Shown: in pieces, positions 23,920 through 35,521 of the stretch | Numbering within the stretch: position 1 is the stretch's first letter | Layout of the letters: each line of letters starts with the position of its first letter | Origin: Psococerastis gibbosa | Lineage: Eukaryota > Arthropoda > Insecta > Psocodea > Psocidae | NCBI GenBank assembly: GCA_963971405.1 | Contig: OZ020486.1 | Span: 9,447,419-9,511,418 of the forward strand | DNA length: 64,000 nt | Direction of reading: 5' to 3' | The notes under the pieces: generated by a model | Told to the model about the DNA's origin: nothing | What the model saw: the letters and a program-made list of their open reading frames with translations, nothing else | Databases searched by the model: none | Translations under genes and position numbers: made by a program

Positions 23920-26317
23920 TTCCTTGTCTTAATTTATTGGCTGTATTAACTCGAGTCATTTTACCAAAGAGTATTTTATAGAAGACTTGGCGAAAACTAT
24001 TGAAGAGACATCAGACTGTGATTAAACTTAAGAACTGTGTCAAATGCTGATGTTTACAAATACTACAGACAACATGGGTAGCTTTAAAGATATAGTTCTT
24101 CTTATAAAAAATGAAATGGTTAGGGGAGTCACACCAAAATCTGCACATTTATTATTATACTACGAAAATTATCAATAATGTAATACGCCTAAGTTGTAAA
24201 TAACACTTTTATGCATTGAATTATAAGGAGTTTTTCATTTTCGACAAGTAATTTTCCTGTAAAACTGAAGTTCCAATTTTTTGTCCAACTTAACAAACAG
24301 GTGATTCAATGGATAAAATAGTTGTCTACAACTTAAGCGTATGCCATTTTTGATAACTTTCTTGGTAAATTAACATAAAATCGATCAGATTATGGAGTGA
24401 CCCGTCGACCTTGTCATTTCCTCTTATTCCTCCAATAGTGTTTTATACACTGTCGTAGACTCTTTTAATTGTCTCGTTTCACTTTCTGGACGCACAATTT
24501 TCCTTCAGTTGGAGATCTATTTATACTTACCATTTATAGTTTAGGCATCAGCATCGAATACGTGGACTTGTCGCTGTAGCGTTATCGCATTCCTAGGAAC
24601 CCAATTTTTTCCACACGGCGACCATTGACTAAGCGACCATTCCTCGGCCAAGACTGTTCCAATGTTTTGGTTAGATTTAGTCTATTTCTGTGATTTTTTT
24701 CCTTCTGCGCACATTTTTACTACATTAATTGACTAATAACTCGTTCCTCTGAATGCTAAAAGCATGACTCTTTACTATCAGCAACGGAATGCTGTAGTAT
24801 TTCAATGTAAATCATTGAATATTAACGGAAAGGTTTACCAGCAGGTTTTCTGACATTGTAGGCACGGTGACCATGTTATTGTAGACGTTCTGCAAATGTT
24901 TCCAAAGGTCATTTGTACGTTTAGACCATATGCTTAGGGCGGTTCCCATCATCTCTTGATAAGTATCTGTGATGAATACTGCACAGCACCACCATGCATT
25001 GGTAGATGGTGGTGTCGTCAATTATTCCTCCCCGATACGTTTCTAGCGATGGTGGGACCGGCGCCTAGAGTAAGCGTTACATGGAAACATTTCATGAGCA
25101 CATGCTATTAATTGCCATAATGAAACTTTTCCTTAATTTATCTAACTTTTTCTTCTATTAATATATTATGATTAACGGTATTATTTATTGACATCACACT
25201 ATGTTTAATTTATTTATTTATTGCTTTCATGTCTTTATTCTGTATCTTGATGTGTTAAAACTACGTTTACACCGGAGCCAGTCGTCAGCATCATACTGTC
25301 CGACCAATGTATCCGACTTTTTTAAATAGAATAATTTGCCGTAAGTACTGTCGAAGAGAATTAATAGAAGGGCCACACTGCCGAAACCACAGTTTCAAGG
25401 CACTACAGCGCTTCCTCCCTATCTCGGAAAAAGCACATGTGAAAACATGCTAGCCAACAGGTTGTATTTACGTCAAATGCCGCCGAAACAAAATAAAATG
25501 GCGGCTTTTGTAAATTGAGACTTAGATCAAAGCTTTGCACGAAAGGTAGAAAATAGCAAAAGTTGGTCGAGAGATCCATTTTTTTTTTCTGCCTCAATGA
25601 GGTAACGTCATATTTATAATTGCATATTTGAAATTCCTAACATTGTCTTGGCCTCATAAAGCAAATGTATGTTTTAATTCGTTTGAACAGATGTTCTCAT
25701 GTTTGTAAACGTAGTTGAATGGCTTTTATCCATTATCCTCCGATAAATTTTTAACGTTTAAAAACTGTTTACTTACTTGATTTCCTATTGATAAGATTTT
25801 TTTGTTATGAGGAAATTAGCGTTTTACATTTATGATGAAAAATAAGATTACGAATATTGTATTCAATAACTTTGCAACAATCTGCCAAAATGTGCGAACA
25901 ATATTTTTATTAGTATGAATCTCTTCTGTCTAGCGTACAGTAAATTGTGTAAAATGTTTAGTATAGTTAAGCCCAGTCATATTTTTTGTAGCTTGTGATA
26001 CTTTAAAATCAGTGTGAATGTATAAGAATCGATACTACGTAAAGGTAGTCCTACCAATTTAAAACGGCCAAGCACTTACAGTTTCATGTACTGTATTTAA
26101 ATATTCCACGCGTAGTCGCAATGTGTCCTACGGTTTCTTGTGATCTTTCCAAATTTCTAATGAGCCGCGGAAACGAAAGAAGGAAAATTGCCTTTATTAT
26201 TATATTAAGCGAACTCCACTCTTATAAAAGGCATATGAGATTGACTGTCATCTCATGTCGGGGTCCTATGTAACGGCATAAATGTACACGATTGGAACGT
26301 GGAAATTTGTCATTTGA
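23920..26317. other. TMC 3' flank and intergenic DNA
   Basis: This holds the TMC 3' UTR; its end could not be fixed. ATTAAA near 24021 is a possible poly(A) signal. A foldback repeat is present at 24125-24405. I see no other gene. Confidence 0.45.
24125..24405. repeat. Foldback element downstream of TMC
   Basis: Left GGAGTCACACCAAAATCTG and inverted right GGTCACTCCATAATCTG form imperfect ends. Inside, TATCAATAATGTAATACGCC and AAGTTGTAAATAAC pair with GGCATACGCTTAAGTTGT-like DNA on the right. Non-coding, about 280 bp. Confidence 0.5.
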
Positions 26318-26461
26318 GCAAATGGGTTGGTGCAAAACCAGAGTTTACTTCAAAATATTTCTATCACAGAGCTGATGCCGGTGCGTGGTTTTCGGAAAAT
26401 GGAGCACTAGCGTCCGAAATCTTCTGAGGCAGCCTCAGTGGTTTTGCACCAACCCATTTGC
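26318..26461. mobile_element. MITE with GCAAATGGGTTGGTGCAAAA ends
   Basis: The 5' end GCAAATGGGTTGGTGCAAAA is repeated exactly inverted at the 3' end (TTTTGCACCAACCCATTTGC). About 144 bp, non-coding. The perfect tips suggest it is younger than most foldbacks here. Confidence 0.7.
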
Positions 26462-26842
26462 CCCGATGTTAAATTTCTGAGCGTCCGTATGTGTACCGGG
26501 CCTCCGTCCCAATATTTACTTTATTTTTATAAATGAGACTTAACGCCCTTCTGGCTTGTAGCCGAAGGTATACACCGTATATGGGATGTTTTGACTAGGT
26601 TTCCATTTGAATGTTGGTGCTTACTAAGCCCGGATTCTATCCTAGGCCTATCGGCTTTACTGAAGTGTTTCCAATTGACTGAAGATCTAGCGAATGGTGA
26701 CGAGAAGCTCAAAGGAAACACAAGGGGAAGCTTATAAAAACAGTTAGTTGCTTACAGTTTAACTTTTGGCGTAGATGTAGATTTTCATATAGCCTTTCCG
26801 TATGTAGTGCTCAATCAGTGTAGGTAATAGGAATGGTTAAGG

Positions 26843-27195
26843 CAGTAGAAATTTCGAAATATTTCGTTAACGAATTTAATGACGAAATTAATTAATTTCT
26901 CATTACACAAACAAAAAGATATGAATTGGTCAGATGAAAATTCATAAAAGTTATAGCCTATGAAAGCTTTCTCAACAGTATTCAAGCATTCTGAAGAGAA
27001 TTCGCAATTGCTATAATTTGTAAAATCCGTATAAAGCACTTAATCATGTTTTTAGAGTAATATTAATTCATGTCAAAAAAATTAAATTTACTCTTAACGC
27101 CTTTTTTTGATGTACATCGGACCATTTCCATATTTTTGCGGCTGCAGAAGGAGGGATTAATAAATTTTGTCAAAAAAACTACAAAATATTTTGAA
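26843..27195. repeat. Foldback repeat R4
   Basis: Left GAAATTTCGAAATATTTCGT and AATTAATTAATTTCTCATT are answered on the right by GGGATTAATAAATTTTGTC and CAAAATATTTTGAAATC. TTTCCATATTTTTGCGGCTG near 27125 mirrors the CAGCCGCAAAGAT-type text of the fragment at 16020. Non-coding. Confidence 0.45.
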
Positions 27196-27236
27196 ATCTG
27201 TGCCTAACGGTTTTAAGGCGTTTCTAATTGACTGAA

Positions 27237-27436
27237 NNNNNNNNNNNNNNNNNNNNNNNNNNNNNNNNNNNNNNNNNNNNNNNNNNNNNNNNNNNNNNNN
27301 NNNNNNNNNNNNNNNNNNNNNNNNNNNNNNNNNNNNNNNNNNNNNNNNNNNNNNNNNNNNNNNNNNNNNNNNNNNNNNNNNNNNNNNNNNNNNNNNNNNN
27401 NNNNNNNNNNNNNNNNNNNNNNNNNNNNNNNNNNNN
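27237..27436. other. Assembly gap (200 N)
   Basis: Exactly 200 undetermined bases, the usual placeholder for a gap of unknown size. Real distances across it, and any exon of the zinc-finger gene to its right, may be lost here. Confidence 0.98.
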
Positions 27437-28188
27437 AGAGGAATTAATTAAAATCTGACTGAAAGTCCGTATTATTATCTATGATATTGGTAATTACCAC
27501 TTTTTACGACAAATCAAACATTTTAAGATGGCATCCAGTCAAAGTGAAAATAATTTGATAAATGAAAGTTCATAGTCGGCATTGTGGAACACAAGATTGT
27601 TTTGTGTGTTGATGTTGTGGTCGGGAAAATAATGAAGTATTTTTTATTTGTTATTACATACATGGCGTGGGGGAAAAGCAGGGTCTGCGGAATCTCCCTA
27701 CTCCTGATCGGCCAGAGCCGAAAGGGATTTTGATATTTAACTGATTAGTACCGGATAATATACATGACCCTCACTAATAGTTGGCCGCGATTTTTGATCT
27801 CCTTAAATTTCATATCTTTAGGGGGCGTCCATTAATCACGTGGGGGGGGGGGGGGAGTATAGTAAGACATCACGTGTATTTATTTTTTCGTCAAACGGCT
27901 ATGGGTGAGGACTTTTCATATGTTCACCTCCTGACTAGACAAAACAAAGTTACAAAGTCAAAGGGATATTTTGGACGCCAACGACAAGGCCATCCAGACC
28001 GCAACGTTTTGGATCAACGTGTCCTTGACTCGGACACGTTAAGTAAGTAAGTACGAAGTGAAAACTTGTGTTCCAAACAAGTCCCTCTAGCCTACACCGT
28101 TTTTTGAGCGTTCGTTGCCTGTACTAACTAAAATTAATATGGATTCAAGGCTAATTCTAAGTTATGCATAGTACCTGTACATACTCAC
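27437..28188. other. Flank of the zinc-finger gene; repeat remains
   Basis: It holds repeat R5 copy 2 (27690-27735). GGGGCGTCCATTAATCACGTGG followed by a poly-G run at 27822-27855 looks like a transposon terminus. A (TAAG)n run at 28038-28050 resembles the tails of the LINEs at 14310 and 38862. I looked on the minus strand for a third exon of the zinc-finger gene and did not find one. Confidence 0.4.
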
Positions 28189-28528
28189 CTAGATTTTGGT
28201 ACACCACTTAACAATTTCTTGACAATTTCCCGTTTATCTGCTTTCGGTAAAGCAATGTGTTCCAATTCCAGCTCATGACCGTAATGCGTTTTTACCCATT
28301 TTACTTCAATACTCCCGGTCTCACTAGTTTTCAATACCATTTGGCTGGTACATTTATGAGGTAACTTGCATGACCCCTGGCTTTTACTTTGCCGAGCTGC
28401 TCTCTCTACGGCGTTTGTCTTAGCTCGTCGTCCAACGATGCTCCGATTGCACTCATAGTAATTTGTCCTACGTTGCGTGTATGAGACCAAATTTTCCCTT
28501 TCAACTGTTTCCTTCCAACTTTTAAAAT
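28189..28528 (-). CDS. Zinc-finger/MULE-like gene, exon 2 (FAR1-like DNA-binding part)
   Basis: The exon lies between acceptor TTTTTTAG|AT and donor AG|GTGAGT, so the gene continues to a third exon not identified here. It encodes DFKSWKETVEREN, SYTQRRTNYYECNRS, then CKLPHKCTSQMVL, KTHYGHELELEH and LPKADKREIVKKLLSGVPKS. This order (a W-containing FAR1/WRKY-like zinc module with Cys and His ligands, a T-H-x-G-H-x-x-E motif, then L-x-K-x-x-K-x-x-I-x-x-x-L-x-x-G-V) matches the N-terminal part of MULE-type transposase-related proteins common in arthropod genomes. The last codon is split in phase 2. The catalytic DDE domain is not visible; it may be in the gap or lost. Whether the gene is a transposon or a host gene derived from one is open. 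Confidence 0.75.
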
Positions 28529-29455
28529 CTAAAAAATAAATATCAATACACTATATATAGGTACATATAAAAATATATAGGCCCTATACGGTAAGGAAAA
28601 AGTTAAAAATTATAGTAGGCACGCTATTTAAGTTATGCGTCACATACTGTATGTTATACTCGTATGACAATATTCTACCAAAAAGTAAAGAGGATTGAAT
28701 ATTAAATTATTTCTTCAGCATCTCCTATGATGCCAAGGTGCATTCAAAGGAGTTGTTCTGTATATAGTCCCAATCAGAGGAAAACGTTCCTTTGTTGGCA
28801 GAGGCACTGCTGGTCATGGTCCAAGCAGTAGGCAAATTGAAAGCTGTATAGGTGTATACTTGGGAGTACTTTGTAAGCAGTAGGTATGGAATGTAAAATG
28901 CAGTACCTGTTGCAATGGAAATTGTATGTGGTTATTTATATAGGCCTAGTTTAAATTTCTAATTTTTCACAGACCCATATTTTAATATTTAATGGAACAA
29001 TGTTAGAGTGTGTAATTGGGAGGAGGGATGAATAAAACAGCTATTGATCCGTGAAGCGCAGGTAACAACTAACAACTCTACTAGGCTATTGTTATGCTAG
29101 TCACTAGTGCGACTTACAGAACACAATAGTTGCCTATTACATACATTGGGACTGCACAAAATATTTATAATATACATTGGGTAAAGTATAGCGACCCACT
29201 TTGGAATTTAAACTTGTATGATCTAGACCTGAATGAATACATAGGATAGCATATTTACAGTAGGCCTACCATACGGTATAGATATAAAAATTGTTGTATG
29301 CTTGCTCCGCTTGCTCATAAAAATGGTTAATAGCCTAATATGGTTCTAAAGTTACTTTCTGTATAATTGCGGTTTCAAGCGCCGGAAAAAGGTATAAGCA
29401 TCCTATGATACATAAGCACTAAGCAGTTAATAGTTATAATTTAGACATACTGTAC

Positions 29456-29705
29456 CTTCAATGTTGCCAAAATTGAGGTCCTCTATTAGAAATGGCAAAT
29501 TGTGTCGCAACTGTAGGTGTCTCACTAATCCAGCGTTTAACTTGAACGAAGAGTCGCACCCTTCAAGACACTTAAATGAATGTATTCCCTTGGCATATGC
29601 CTTTGGTTCCGGGACAAAGTTATGCTTTTGCTTGTAATGTCTACTAAGCGTAAACTCCCCCTCAAATTCTTTTAGGCAAATACCGCAAACAATTTTTGGC
29701 TCCAT
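29456..29705 (-). CDS. Zinc-finger/MULE-like gene, exon 1 (two C2H2 fingers)
   Basis: The ATG at 29705 starts a frame with two C2H2 zinc fingers: C-G-I-C ... H-Y-K-Q-K-H at residues 8-28, and C-L-E-G-C ... H-L-Q-L-R-H at about 50-71. It ends at donor GAAG|GTACAG. Joining to 28528 (phase 1: G plus AT gives Asp) yields NIE-DFKSWKE without a frame break. An upstream in-frame TTG (29720) was not taken as start. The intron is about 930 bp. Fingers plus the FAR1-like module point to nuclear DNA binding; the target is unknown. Confidence 0.75.
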
Positions 29706-30767
29706 AGTTAAATTTACCAAATGAAATGATCACAAAAATAAAACAAAATCCGGCACGTGTTCAATAAACCAAGTCAACAAGAAGTCAAGAAATAGGAAAG
29801 TGAAAGTGAAACTCAGAAACATCCCTTCCCAGTTCCCGCCTCCCGGCTATAGTAGTGACGGCATCAATCCGTGACGTCATTCATTTTGAGTTTCTTGAAA
29901 TTGGTATATTGATTTTCTGGCCTTCTGGGTCTGGGCAGCCATTTTGGTTATTAGAGTGAGTTTTAGGGAAAGGTCTGCCAGCGGCCAGCGCTCCTATCAA
30001 AATTATGGCGCCAAATAACTAATCGATGGTGTTTTTTTTTTGTATTTTTAAAATGTCTACTTTTTATTCTTTATTTCTACTTTTGAATTTTAAATTTTTC
30101 TAATTTTCGTCATTTCACCAATAACAGTTATTTATTAGGGTTGAACGATTGTGTAAAAGCTATGCTCTTAGGCTTTAGCTGTTGAGTGCAGTTTGGCTAA
30201 GATTGGAAATGCTCTCGAGAATATAGGTACCTACTAGATCCAATCAAAAATGTTTTCTTCCTTCTAATATAAGTTACTTAAATAATAATTAATCTTAATG
30301 AACAATGTTGCCAAAGGTATGAAGAAAATTTAATGGTTTTGATTGGTTCCAACTTTTTTATTTCTTTAACGGCAGTAGTGCATCTAGCAGTGGAATTTCC
30401 TTATACTGGTACTTTACCATGAGATTTTTTTTTTGTCCCATCTTAAAATTATCAAATCGAGTTAAAGTTGTATCGTTCTCTCCCGTCTGCAAAAATATGA
30501 ATGTGCAACTGTGTCAGATCTGATGGGGTAATTTTGACTATTGCTTGTAAAAAATAAGCAATGTATAGCCTTATATATCCGTTGGGCATGCTGATGATGA
30601 TTTAATACAATACAATACAATAGGCTACAAAAATTAGAGTCCCTGACCAGCCAGAGCCGGATCGACCGTGTCAAACAAAAATAGCCACCCGAGAGGGTTT
30701 TGTACGAAAAAGGAGGAGGTACTTAAATACCTGTCAATGTCAATACTTCGGTGGATTAATATAAATC
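29706..30767. other. 5' flank of the zinc-finger gene, intergenic
   Basis: The promoter of the minus-strand gene should be near 29710-29900, where a CRE-like TGACGTCA occurs at 29872-29879. No other feature is supported. Confidence 0.4.
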
Positions 30768-31083
30768 GGTGGTGTAAAGTTGGGCACGGTCCAACTTGCC
30801 CTCACCCCCAGCTCCTTTTGGGGGGGGGGGGGCTTTGGCCTTCATCCTTGGGCATTGTAAGACGTGGTTCATATACTTCATGGTTCCCTTTGCAGCAATA
30901 TTAATATAATCATTCCTTTTTTTACCTTTGTAAAATCTACAGCTATACTTTACAACTATTAAAATTCTTAAAACCCTACTATTTTGCTCTTATATTTTCA
31001 ATTTTTCCTTAAATCCTGTCTGATGACGTCATAAGGTCTACTTAGTTTTGCCCCCACCATCATTCTAAAACTTTACGCCTCTG
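30768..31083. mobile_element. Possible hAT MITE
   Basis: Left CGGTGGTGTAAAGTT and inverted right CAGAGGCGTAAAGTT form short ends; a poly-G run (30816-30830) and CCCCCACCAT lie inside. The ends resemble the CAGNGGCGTA-type termini of hAT MITEs. No clear 8 bp duplication, so low confidence. Confidence 0.4.
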
Positions 31084-31933
31084 ATATAAATTGTTATTGA
31101 AAGTTGCATAATATACTGTTTAGAAATGTTTGCGTGTGTGCATGTGGCGGTATGAAATAATTTATAAAAATGGCCTAGCCCAGTACTTGCGGTCGAGAAT
31201 ATCTGGCCCCTTGAAGATACCTCAAATTATTCTAATGAAATGTTGACTGTATATATTTCAAATTTTTACCTCAACCGCTAATTATTATTGGCGAGGGCGA
31301 TTTCTCCTGAGACTTGGTTTCACGGAAATCATTGATCTGCTTTTATAGGCTACAATTACAACATATATAGAATTGTTTGTCTGTATAATTTTGCCACTTT
31401 TTTCCAAGTTTAATTAAGTGTTAAAGTAAAATTAACTGATTTTAAACCCCCTCTCCCCTCCTCTAGCAGCATTTTTCACTGACTAAATACCAAAAAATGA
31501 TAGTTAATGGTTTGCAGATGCAAAACTTTGTGAATATGTGAAAAGCAGCAGCACTTGATACTTTCAAATTTTACCGGTACAGCTAGCTGCCTTTGCGCGT
31601 TTGCGCTCTCCCTAGCTCTACCAGTGGGCACACACGACGGAGAGATTTACTCGAAAGATGGACCACGGGGGTGTACAAAAGCAGTCCTGCAGCATCCCGG
31701 TAGGCGCGCTGCTGTCGCATTTTGGCATAGGCTGATAAACCCCAGGGAAACCGTGCTGAAATGTTATGAGTTTTCGTGCTCTGCGTTCGGGCCCCAGCCC
31801 ACGGACATTACTCTGGCTTTTTAAACTTTTTCCAACTGTTTACTCAGTGTTTTTCGTGTGTTAAGTGCGAGGTGAGCTGTGAGTGGTGCTGATCAGTGGC
31901 CGGGTGGAGCTACTGGTTTTTCGGGTGTCGGAC
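31084..31933 (+). other. Upstream region and 5' UTR of the ALK-like gene
   Basis: 31590-31830 is richer in G+C and CpG (GCGCGTTTGCGCTC, GGTAGGCGCGC) than the surrounding DNA, as expected near a promoter. The frame of exon 1 stays open upstream of the ATG to 31883, so the start site of transcription is not fixed. Confidence 0.4.
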
Positions 31934-32162
31934 ATGTTGTTTCGAGATGCTCATCTGCCCTTATTGCTGGCGTGGGTGTTATGGTTCGGGGCAGCGGACG
32001 AGCTATCGGATTTTCTCGCCTGCGACTTCGAATACGAGGTGCACGACGTCTGTCAATGGTCGTGGAATGCCAGCAGTGTATTCCAGGAGGGAAACGCGTC
32101 AACCCTTCGACTCAATTCTAACTATAGAGGTCCTTATGCAGATGCTGAAGGAAATGCTCACG
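31934..32162 (+). CDS. Alk: ALK-like receptor, exon 1 (signal peptide and start of MAM 1)
   Basis: The ATG at 31934 begins a signal peptide with core LPLLLAWVLWFGAA, followed by the opening of a MAM domain: CDFEYEVHDVCQWSWN, i.e. C-x-F-E ... C-x-W. The exon ends CAC-G|GTACCG in phase 1. Its partner at 46644 gives HG-RFLYLQLTG, the G-x-F/Y-L-Y-L core of MAM domains, which validates this donor even though GTACCG is not ideal. ALK is a neurotrophic receptor tyrosine kinase at the plasma membrane (in flies its ligand is Jelly belly). Only ectodomain exons lie in this window, so the kinase assignment is inferred from domain order. An alternative is another MAM/LDLa membrane protein such as a MALRD1-type protein. 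Confidence 0.75.
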
Positions 32163-32474
32163 GTACCGTATCGAATCAGCCTATTATATATACAGTATAT
32201 ACAGGCCAATACAAAGCAAATTAAGACTCATCGATTTTTATTCGATGACATTCATATCACTTCTCCAATTAAGATGAACTTAATATATATAATCAAGGTA
32301 GTCTATATATGCACGCGGGAAGCAATGACCGTATCCACTGATCCACACAGCCCTTCATAATATTTTCAATCCATCATCCAATAGACCAAAAAAGTAAAAA
32401 TTGATTTTAGCCCATAGGCTTTACCTTGTCGTTATCGTCCAGCAGTCACCCGACTATGGAGGATTCCCATTGTC

Positions 32475-32829
32475 CAAGGCCGTAGCCAATGGGGGGGGGG
32501 GGTTCATGGGGTTCAACCCCCCCCCCCCCCCCGAAATGAAATGGCTTGATACTATATAGAATCGGATTTTGAGAGGAAAAATGAAAACCACTATGTAATA
32601 CTTCGATGGCCAGGTGGTAACGTGCTTGCACTTGTGCGAGTCTTTACACGCCATGCGATCGGAGATCGGAGACGTGTCGTAACTCAACACGGGTACTAAC
32701 CTACAGAGGCGACTGAAGAGGTCAATCGGATACATTCATTAAATCGTTTGTATGCGATTAACCTTAAAAAAAAAACAATAAAATTTCTAACCCCCCCCCC
32801 CTTGAAAAAAATCCTGGCTACGGCCATTG
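32475..32829. mobile_element. hAT-type MITE with poly-G/C blocks
   Basis: The left end is CAAGGCCGTAGCCA and the right end is TGGCTACGGCCATTG. Blocks of G11 and C15 follow the left end, and C10 precedes the right end. CCATTGTC occurs at 32467-32474 and at 32824-32831 as a candidate 8 bp target duplication, the hAT size, though the second copy overlaps the terminal repeat. The interior is non-coding. A longer element with the same ends is at 56619-58263. Confidence 0.7.
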
Positions 32830-32839
32830 TCTCGTAGTG

Positions 32840-34249
32840 AATTAGAACTGTTCATCATGACGATGCGGGTCGTTAAGAGGCACTTGACAGTTTCAGGCCT
32901 AGGTTTACCGATCCAAACTAAAATCTATGCTGGTGAATAATTACCAATAGAAAAAAAAAAACCATCACAGACGACAGAGGTTTTAGTTTATTGCTGTGTT
33001 TACTGCTGCCTATACCAGTAGATAGAATAGTAAATTTAATGCAAACATTTATCCCGTCACGATTGACCACAGCAGTACCGTCCGATATTCTTTACCGAGA
33101 GTTTTCGAGCTATAATGGGAAAGTTTAAAAAATTAATATTTTCAGTTCAATATTGATTAATTTTAATATTCAATACTCAGTTCAATATCGCCTGATGTTA
33201 TGTTCAATCGTGTTAGTTCAGATGCATGCAGTTGCAGCTAATTCACACATCTGAACTACTTAAGATAGGCAATTAATGGTTTTGAATGCAGATAATTGGT
33301 GGAATTTGAGTGCTTGGCCATACTTGGACCGTAGCATTTACTAAACTACTTTGAAACTGCAAAACAAATAATAACTATAATAAATATATTTGGCCCCAAT
33401 ACAATTTCCCGCCATATATCATATTTTGGCGACAAGCAACTGATGTCCCAAATTCTACAAATGCAAATGGCTAATGTTTATTAAATGAAAATAAACATTT
33501 GTCATAACTCATAATCATTTAATCATTTATCATGCATTTTTCAGTAAATGCATTTTTAACAATATTTTAACAAATTTTACAGATTTATTTGAAGCAATAT
33601 TTGCAGAAATATGCTAATGGTAAGTTCACTCTATTAGTTTTACCATTATTATATTGGAAAATCTCCTTTTTGCTGCCCAGACACTATAGGCGGTAATGCA
33701 GTACTTTACATTAATATTTAAGAAATCATGTGCGAGGTTCACTACAAATGTTGTACAACCGAATAAATAGCTAAATAAACTATACATAACCAAATTTTGT
33801 TATTTTATTAGGGGTGGCTTAGCTATACCTTTACCTCTGCCCCCCCCCCCATAAATGGGAAAGTTTAAGACGAAATTAACTAGGCCTAATGTGAGTTGCT
33901 TTGATGCATAATTTGCCAGATATAGGTGCTAGAAGTTTGAGTCAACACTCAACAGTGAAGGGTAAGCGGTTGGTTTGTAGAATTCAATGTCGTTTTGGGC
34001 CTCTGTCTGTCCGCGGTAAGATGTTGATAAGTTAGCTTCGGCCCACCGAAAATATTTTACACTTGCGCCACTGATGCACAGTATAGTTTTAAGAATTGGT
34101 TATAAATTGACATGAAATCAGTTAAAGGTATTATTGATACTTTAAAAGTTGATTTATTCGCCGTTGACCGTTGAAAAATTTGGGGTAAATGTTAACCTAC
34201 CCCTAATAATTATAATAATAAAAAATTGGTTATGCATCGTTTACCCGGC
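32840..34249. other. Intron DNA, little recognised
   Basis: AT-rich. GGGGTGGCTTAGCTATACC with poly-C (33812-33850) and CTTGCGCCACTG (34064-34075) could be the two ends of an old hAT element; this is weak. Nothing else was seen. Confidence 0.35.
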
Positions 34250-34252
34250 TTA

Positions 34253-35015
34253 AGCCCACCATTCACGGGACGATTTTTCGGCCGATCGTCAGGAAAATCG
34301 TCCGATTTATCTTTCGAAGACCGTCGAACACACACGAACGATGTGATCGTTCGATTTTCTTGATCATTTATTCAAAACATTAATTTTTCATAGTATTATC
34401 AGTGCTACTTCCCGATGCTTTAGAAGACTGCACTTTTTTCAGAGTTCCTTGCGGAAAACGGTACGCAAGTTGTTAATTTTCTTTTGCACTTTACTTTTGT
34501 CTGTACTGGGTTCTACCTCCTTCATTTTTCTAAGTAATACCTCATAACATGCACTTCGTTTGATCTGATTATGGTAGTTCTTGTGTTTTATTTTCCATAA
34601 AACCTCGTGTTCTCGAAGTAACTCAATAAATTCCAACAAGAAATCCTTGCTCCACGACATGGCAAAAAATTGCAGTTACCGTACGTGTGAAAGCTTAATA
34701 AGCAGACTGATAAGTGATAACTATGATCGTCATGGTCAAATGTCTGATCCTGTACTTAGCTTGTGCAGGCTACACTATCAGCCATATTGATATAACGGTC
34801 TACAGCCATGGGACCGTTCGATAACGCCATGCACTTGCGATACATTGAAGGATGTTCAAATCGCAAACGATATTTTCGGGTTTGCCGGTTGCGATCTCCA
34901 ATCGATCGTCCGACCACAAAATCGGATGCGATATTGCCACACACGTGCAATTTGTCGTTCAACTGCAACATCGAGCGACGAATCGGCACGATAATTGTCC
35001 CGTGAATGGGGGCCT
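34253..35015 (-). mobile_element. Harbinger-type element carrying a MADF frame
   Basis: The ends AGCCCACCATTCACGGGAC and (inverted right) AGGCCCCCATTCACGGGAC are flanked on both sides by TTA (34250-34252 and 35016-35018), the PIF/Harbinger target duplication. Total 763 bp. It contains one damaged MADF/Myb-SANT-like frame (34439-34660). A DDE transposase is absent, so the element cannot move itself. Harbinger elements encode a MADF-type DNA-binding partner beside the transposase, which supports the assignment. Confidence 0.8.
34439..34660 (-). pseudogene. MADF/Myb-SANT-like protein of a Harbinger element, truncated
   Basis: A 73-codon frame starting MSWSKDFLLEFIELLREHE, followed by LWKIKHKNYHN, YEVLLRKMKEVEP and KINNLRTVFRKEL. 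This is the three-helix MADF fold with its spaced aromatic residues (W, F, L-W, Y). In the Harbinger system this protein binds the element ends or subterminal repeats and recruits the transposase. After RKEL a two-base shift leads to a stop; the other frame continues for about 18 codons with Lys/Ser-rich text as in the family. So the gene is a recent pseudogene or a minimal remnant. Confidence 0.75.
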
Positions 35016-35282
35016 TTAAGAAAAACCCATTGCAGAAAGGATTAAAGGCCGGCGAAGTAGTAGTTATTTACGCACAGCCCATTTTATGTCGGACTATTGC
35101 ACTGACAAGGCACTTATTGGTTGCATGAAATTTTTTGTATGGAACATGGTCAGAGGCATGCATATAAAACAATCCTAGCTTAAAATTTAAATCATCGTGC
35201 CAATGGGACGTTTACCTTCGACTTTATATGCATTTTAATTCATCCGACTTTTTGTACCGCTGGGTAGCATAACTAGACCTTT

Positions 35283-35495
35283 ACCAAAAGTCAAGACATG
35301 TGGTACGGACTCTGGCTTTCACCCGAATGGTTGTTGGTTTGAGTCCCACACTGGCTACATTTTCTGGCCATGCTTTGGAGGGCATGTAAAGCAGGCGGTC
35401 CCGGGCTTCCCTAGTTGAGTGTAAGAGCGGGCTTTAAAACCCTAACTCCGCTAGGTTGGCTTAGTAATAGAAAAAATAAAAAATCCTGATTTATT
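35283..35495 (+). mobile_element. tRNA-Glu-derived SINE, copy A
   Basis: The head has CTCTGGCTTTCACCCGAA, the anticodon arm of tRNA-Glu(TTC), and a B box GGTTTGAGTCC. It is followed by the family body (TTTTCTGGCCATGCTT.GGAGGGCATGTAAAGC, GGCGGTCCCGGG) and the tail CTAGTTGAGTGTAAGAG...CCCTAACTCCGCTAGG, ending in A-rich/TTTA sequence. Other copies are at 42893-43090 (minus), 43941-44090 (head missing) and 48195-48410. Probable pol III transcript. Confidence 0.8.
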
Positions 35496-35521
35496 TTTAT
35501 TTTATTTTACAAGTGTTGTTT

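Noticed and set aside
27781..28050. 89-codon frame as a third exon of the zinc-finger gene
   Set aside because: It is on the opposite strand and reads through a transposon-like terminus and a poly-G run; the minus strand here shows no MULE transposase motif.
31896..32360. 154-codon frame overlapping ALK-like exon 1
   Set aside because: It is an alternative frame of a real exon and runs on past the donor at 32163 into intron.
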